Below, piece by piece: positions 62,324 to 64,000 of a DNA stretch of 64,000 bases. A program made the translations under genes and the position numbers. The stretch spans positions 310,001-374,000 of the forward strand of contig NZ_RBZM01000007.1 of assembly GCF_003628305.1 (NCBI RefSeq), in the 5' to 3' direction. Below the pieces are notes generated by a model. It worked only from the letters and a program-made list of their open reading frames with translations, was not told where the DNA came from and did no database searches. Source of the stretch: Cohnella endophytica (lineage in GTDB: Bacteria > Bacillota > Bacilli > Paenibacillales > Paenibacillaceae). The first letter of the stretch is position 1, and each line of letters opens with the position of its first letter.

Positions 62324-62325
62324 AT

Positions 62326-62358
62326 AATCGCCCTCTACCGTCCAAGTAGAGGGCGATT
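62326..62358. terminator. Bidirectional hairpin between yjdM and hydrolase genes
   Basis: AATCGCCCTCTA (62326-62337) pairs perfectly with TAGAGGGCGATT (62347-62358). Convergent genes end on both sides, but T runs are weak. Confidence 0.75.
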
Positions 62359-62364
62359 GTATGT

Positions 62365-63327
62365 TTACTTCACATAATGGCCGATGAATTGGGCGACTTC
62401 GCGGTCGTAAGCGGCCGGATCGTTAAATCTGGCGAGGCCGTGTCCCGCGCCGTGCACGACGAACAACTTTTTGTCCGCGGGGCTGCTCGCATACAATTCA
62501 TGGACCATTCGGGTCGGAACGAACGTATCGGCGTCGCCGTGGATGAAGAGCGTAGGTATGTTCGATTTTTTGACTTGGGCAAGCGCCGAGGCTTCTTGGA
62601 AGGAGTACCCTGCCCGGAGCTTCGTGAGCAGGCTGGTCGCCGGAATCATCGGAAATGCCGGCATGCGATACATCCGATTGAGCTGATAGGCGAGCTGATC
62701 CTTGACGGAGGTATACCCGCAATCCTCCACGACGGCTTTGACGTTCGAAGGAAGTCTTTCGCCGCTGGCCATCATGACCGTCGCCGCTCCCATGGATACG
62801 CCATGGAGAACGATTTGCGTTTCGTCGCCCGTTCGCCGGATAACCTCGTCGATCCATTTCACGTAGTCCTTGCGCTCCGGCCAACCGAATCCGATATATG
62901 TTCCGTCGCTTCGGCCATGTCCGCGGGCATCCGGGATCAGCACGTTATAACCGAGGGATTGTTGGTACACTTCGACCAAGCTGGCCATTTGATTGGCTTG
63001 CCCGGAGTATCCGTGCGCGAGTATGGCGGTTTTGTTCGTCGGTCGATCGGCAGTCAAGTAGTAAGCGCGCAGCGTGAAACCTTCATCGGATCGGATGCTC
63101 CAGTCCGCGAAAACTTGCCTGTTCCACCATGCTTCATTGGCAGCGAAGGGGCTCTCGCTTGCGTTCCCTTGATCGCCGCCCGGATCTATCTCGAGATCGG
63201 GATTGCGGCTTAAGAAGCTTTTGTCGGATCGGGCGACCGCGATGTGATAGAAGTACAAGCTCGAGCCCGCGATGGCAATGAATACGAGGACAATAAGGAT
63301 CGGAATGAACCAATACACGAGCAACAA
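62365..63327 (-). CDS. Membrane-anchored alpha/beta hydrolase (YqkD-like)
   Basis: A 320-residue serine hydrolase with an N-terminal membrane helix (about 4-28) and an external or membrane-bound alpha/beta fold. Catalytic triad: Ser in HGVSMGAATVM (nucleophile elbow), Asp in FIHGDADTFVPT, His in VHGAGHGLARF. Oxyanion segment LAHGYSGQ; conserved DARGHGRSDG. Similar to YqkD and related esterases of Bacilli. Monocistronic on the minus strand. Substrate unknown. Confidence 0.9.
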   Translation of the reverse strand: MLLVYWFIPILIVLVFIAIAGSSLYFYHIAVARSDKSFLSRNPDLEIDPGGDQGNASESPFAANEAWWNRQVFADWSIRSDEGFTLRAYYLTADRPTNKTAILAHGYSGQANQMASLVEVYQQSLGYNVLIPDARGHGRSDGTYIGFGWPERKDYVKWIDEVIRRTGDETQIVLHGVSMGAATVMMASGERLPSNVKAVVEDCGYTSVKDQLAYQLNRMYRMPAFPMIPATSLLTKLRAGYSFQEASALAQVKKSNIPTLFIHGDADTFVPTRMVHELYASSPADKKLFVVHGAGHGLARFNDPAAYDREVAQFIGHYVK

Positions 63328-63453
63328 TCCTCTCTGTCGATACTTCCGCCAACGAAGCTGTTTCCACTATTATCATATCCTCGTTACTCATCTTATGCAT
63401 ACGGGTTTTTTGAATCGCCATACGCCCCTATTATTTTACAAATAATTCAATAT

Positions 63454-63465
63454 TGTCATATGACA
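63454..63465 (+). promoter_or_regulatory. 12-bp perfect palindrome upstream of the leader/SLH gene
   Basis: TGTCATATGACA, lying between divergent transcripts about 56 bases before the leader ORF. A TATAGT at 63509-63514 could be a -10, but no good -35 pairs with it. Possible regulator site only. Confidence 0.35.
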
Positions 63466-63521
63466 GAAGTGATGACAACGCTCACTATGTCGAATGATGC
63501 CAACTCTTTATAGTGGAGGAG

Positions 63522-63566
63522 ATGAACGCCAATCGAGTAAATGAGAAGAAAAGAGGAACGGTATGA
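63522..63566 (+). CDS. 14-residue leader ORF coupled to the SLH gene
   Basis: ATG at 63522 right after a strong AGTGGAGGAG ribosome site. The ORF codes for MNANRVNEKKRGTV and ends in a TGA that overlaps the SLH start as ATGA (63563-63566). The tail of the ORF contains the AAGAGGA ribosome site of the SLH gene. It is basic, non-hydrophobic and shows no codon run of an attenuator. Probably sets translation of the SLH gene; whether the peptide itself acts is unknown. Confidence 0.5.
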   Translation: MNANRVNEKKRGTV

Positions 63567-64000
63567 GACATTTAAGAAAAACGGTGACGAGCCTGTTGCT
63601 TGTTATCGCATTATTGATCGGAACGGTTGCGAACGCGGCTGCTTTCAGCGACGTAAGCGCGACGAATTGGGCAAGCAAGCAAATTCAAGAGTGGGCGGAC
63701 AAGGGTCTAGTCAAAGGTTATTCCGACGGTACGTTCAAGCCGAACGGCGCGGTTACGCGCGTCGAATTCATGGCGCTCGTGAACGGGGGCTTCGGCTATA
63801 CGGAGGAGAAGAATGTTAGCTTCTCCGACGTGAAAGCTGGATCTTGGGCGGAAGGCGTCGTGAAGAAAGCGGTCGCCGCGGGTTACATCGGAGGTTTCCA
63901 AGACGGGACGATGAAGCCGGAGCAGCCGATCAGCCGCGCGGAGGCGGCGGTCGTTCTGACGAAGATCGCCAAGCTGGAAGGTAACGTAGCGGGCGCGTCG
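63563..64000 (+). CDS. SLH-domain surface protein, N-terminal part (cut by window edge)
   Basis: Open frame from ATG 63563 to the window end (146 residues, no stop). Signal peptide is residues about 1-26 (LLLVIALLIGTVANAAA). Two S-layer-homology modules follow: about 27-80 (FSDVSATNWASKQIQEWADKG, YSDGTFKPNGAVTRVEFMALVN) and about 87-140 (FSDVKAGSWAEGVVKKAVAAG, FQDGTMKPEQPISRAEAAVVL). N-terminal SLH modules anchor the protein to cell-wall polymers. The functional C-terminal part lies outside the window. Start supported by AAGAGGA and the ATGA overlap with the leader ORF. Confidence 0.9.
   Translation, partial: MRHLRKTVTSLLLVIALLIGTVANAAAFSDVSATNWASKQIQEWADKGLVKGYSDGTFKPNGAVTRVEFMALVNGGFGYTEEKNVSFSDVKAGSWAEGVVKKAVAAGYIGGFQDGTMKPEQPISRAEAAVVLTKIAKLEGNVAGAS

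Noticed and set aside
1-64000. CRISPR arrays, tRNA or rRNA genes, insertion sequences, prophage genes
   Set aside because: No regular repeat-spacer array, no tRNA-like cloverleaf with CCA end, no transposase or phage protein was seen on either strand.

Overview
The window looks like a chromosomal segment of a Gram-positive, spore-former-type Bacillota of the Paenibacillus/Cohnella group. This rests on several ABC sugar-importer cassettes that lack an ATPase gene, YesN/YesM-type two-component pairs (AraC-type response regulator plus a His-kinase of the PHFLYN class), SLH-domain surface proteins, large multidomain secreted glycosidases, strong AGGAGG ribosome sites with frequent TTG/GTG starts, and roughly 50% GC. 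I saw no rRNA, tRNA, CRISPR array, phage or IS element. Both edges cut a gene: an MFS transporter on the left and an SLH protein on the right.

Layout. 1-4.8 kb: MFS exporter, acetyltransferase, a MerR-type repressor with an apparently complete cobalamin-binding photoreceptor half (CarH-like), divergent from a soluble PAS chemoreceptor, and an exported isochorismatase-fold hydrolase. 5-9.6 kb: a 1042-residue secreted GH87 alpha-1,3-glucanase, then a coupled pair of secreted proteins, one unknown and one SLH-like. 9.9-12.6 kb: membrane chemoreceptor and membrane HD-GYP c-di-GMP phosphodiesterase. 12.7-24.2 kb: two-component system, sugar ABC importer, a cytoplasmic ADP-ribosylglycohydrolase-fold protein with two added beta domains, ribokinase, and a secreted GH13-like enzyme. 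24.4-31.7 kb: a sialic acid operon (nanA, importer, nanE, nanK, RpiR regulator, YhcH anomerase-like). 31.8-38.3 kb: redox enzymes (NamA-like, SDR, AKR), a DUF5658-like membrane protein, a DUF2277 protein, a WYL regulator, an acetyltransferase and an HD hydrolase.

38.4-40.4 kb: a tightly coupled three-gene operon, NrtR-like Nudix regulator, NADAR glycosidase and KptA/Tpt1 RNA 2'-phosphotransferase, all joined by ATGA overlaps. This is the most unusual unit in the window, and I read it as an NAD/ADP-ribose nucleic-acid modification and repair module. 40.5-44.6 kb: TetR/MFS drug-efflux pair, an AT-rich acetyltransferase whose 3' end lies inside its neighbour's terminator, and an AraC regulator. 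44.8-59.2 kb: a glucuronoxylan (aldouronate) utilisation locus holding sensor kinase and regulator, a CcpA-type cre site, the LplA/LplB/YtcP-like importer, intracellular GH10 xylanase, GH8 exo-oligoxylanase, GH67 alpha-glucuronidase, mannonate dehydratase, a UxuB-like SDR and a divergent Nif3-like protein. 59.3-64 kb: putative haem membrane protein, ferritin-like protein, SET-type sugar exporter, YjdM, alpha/beta hydrolase, and an SLH protein preceded by a coupled 14-residue leader ORF.

The common theme is extracellular glycan sensing, import of the oligosaccharides and their intracellular breakdown, with chemotaxis and c-di-GMP functions nearby. All functional calls come from reading motifs by eye; no database search was run.
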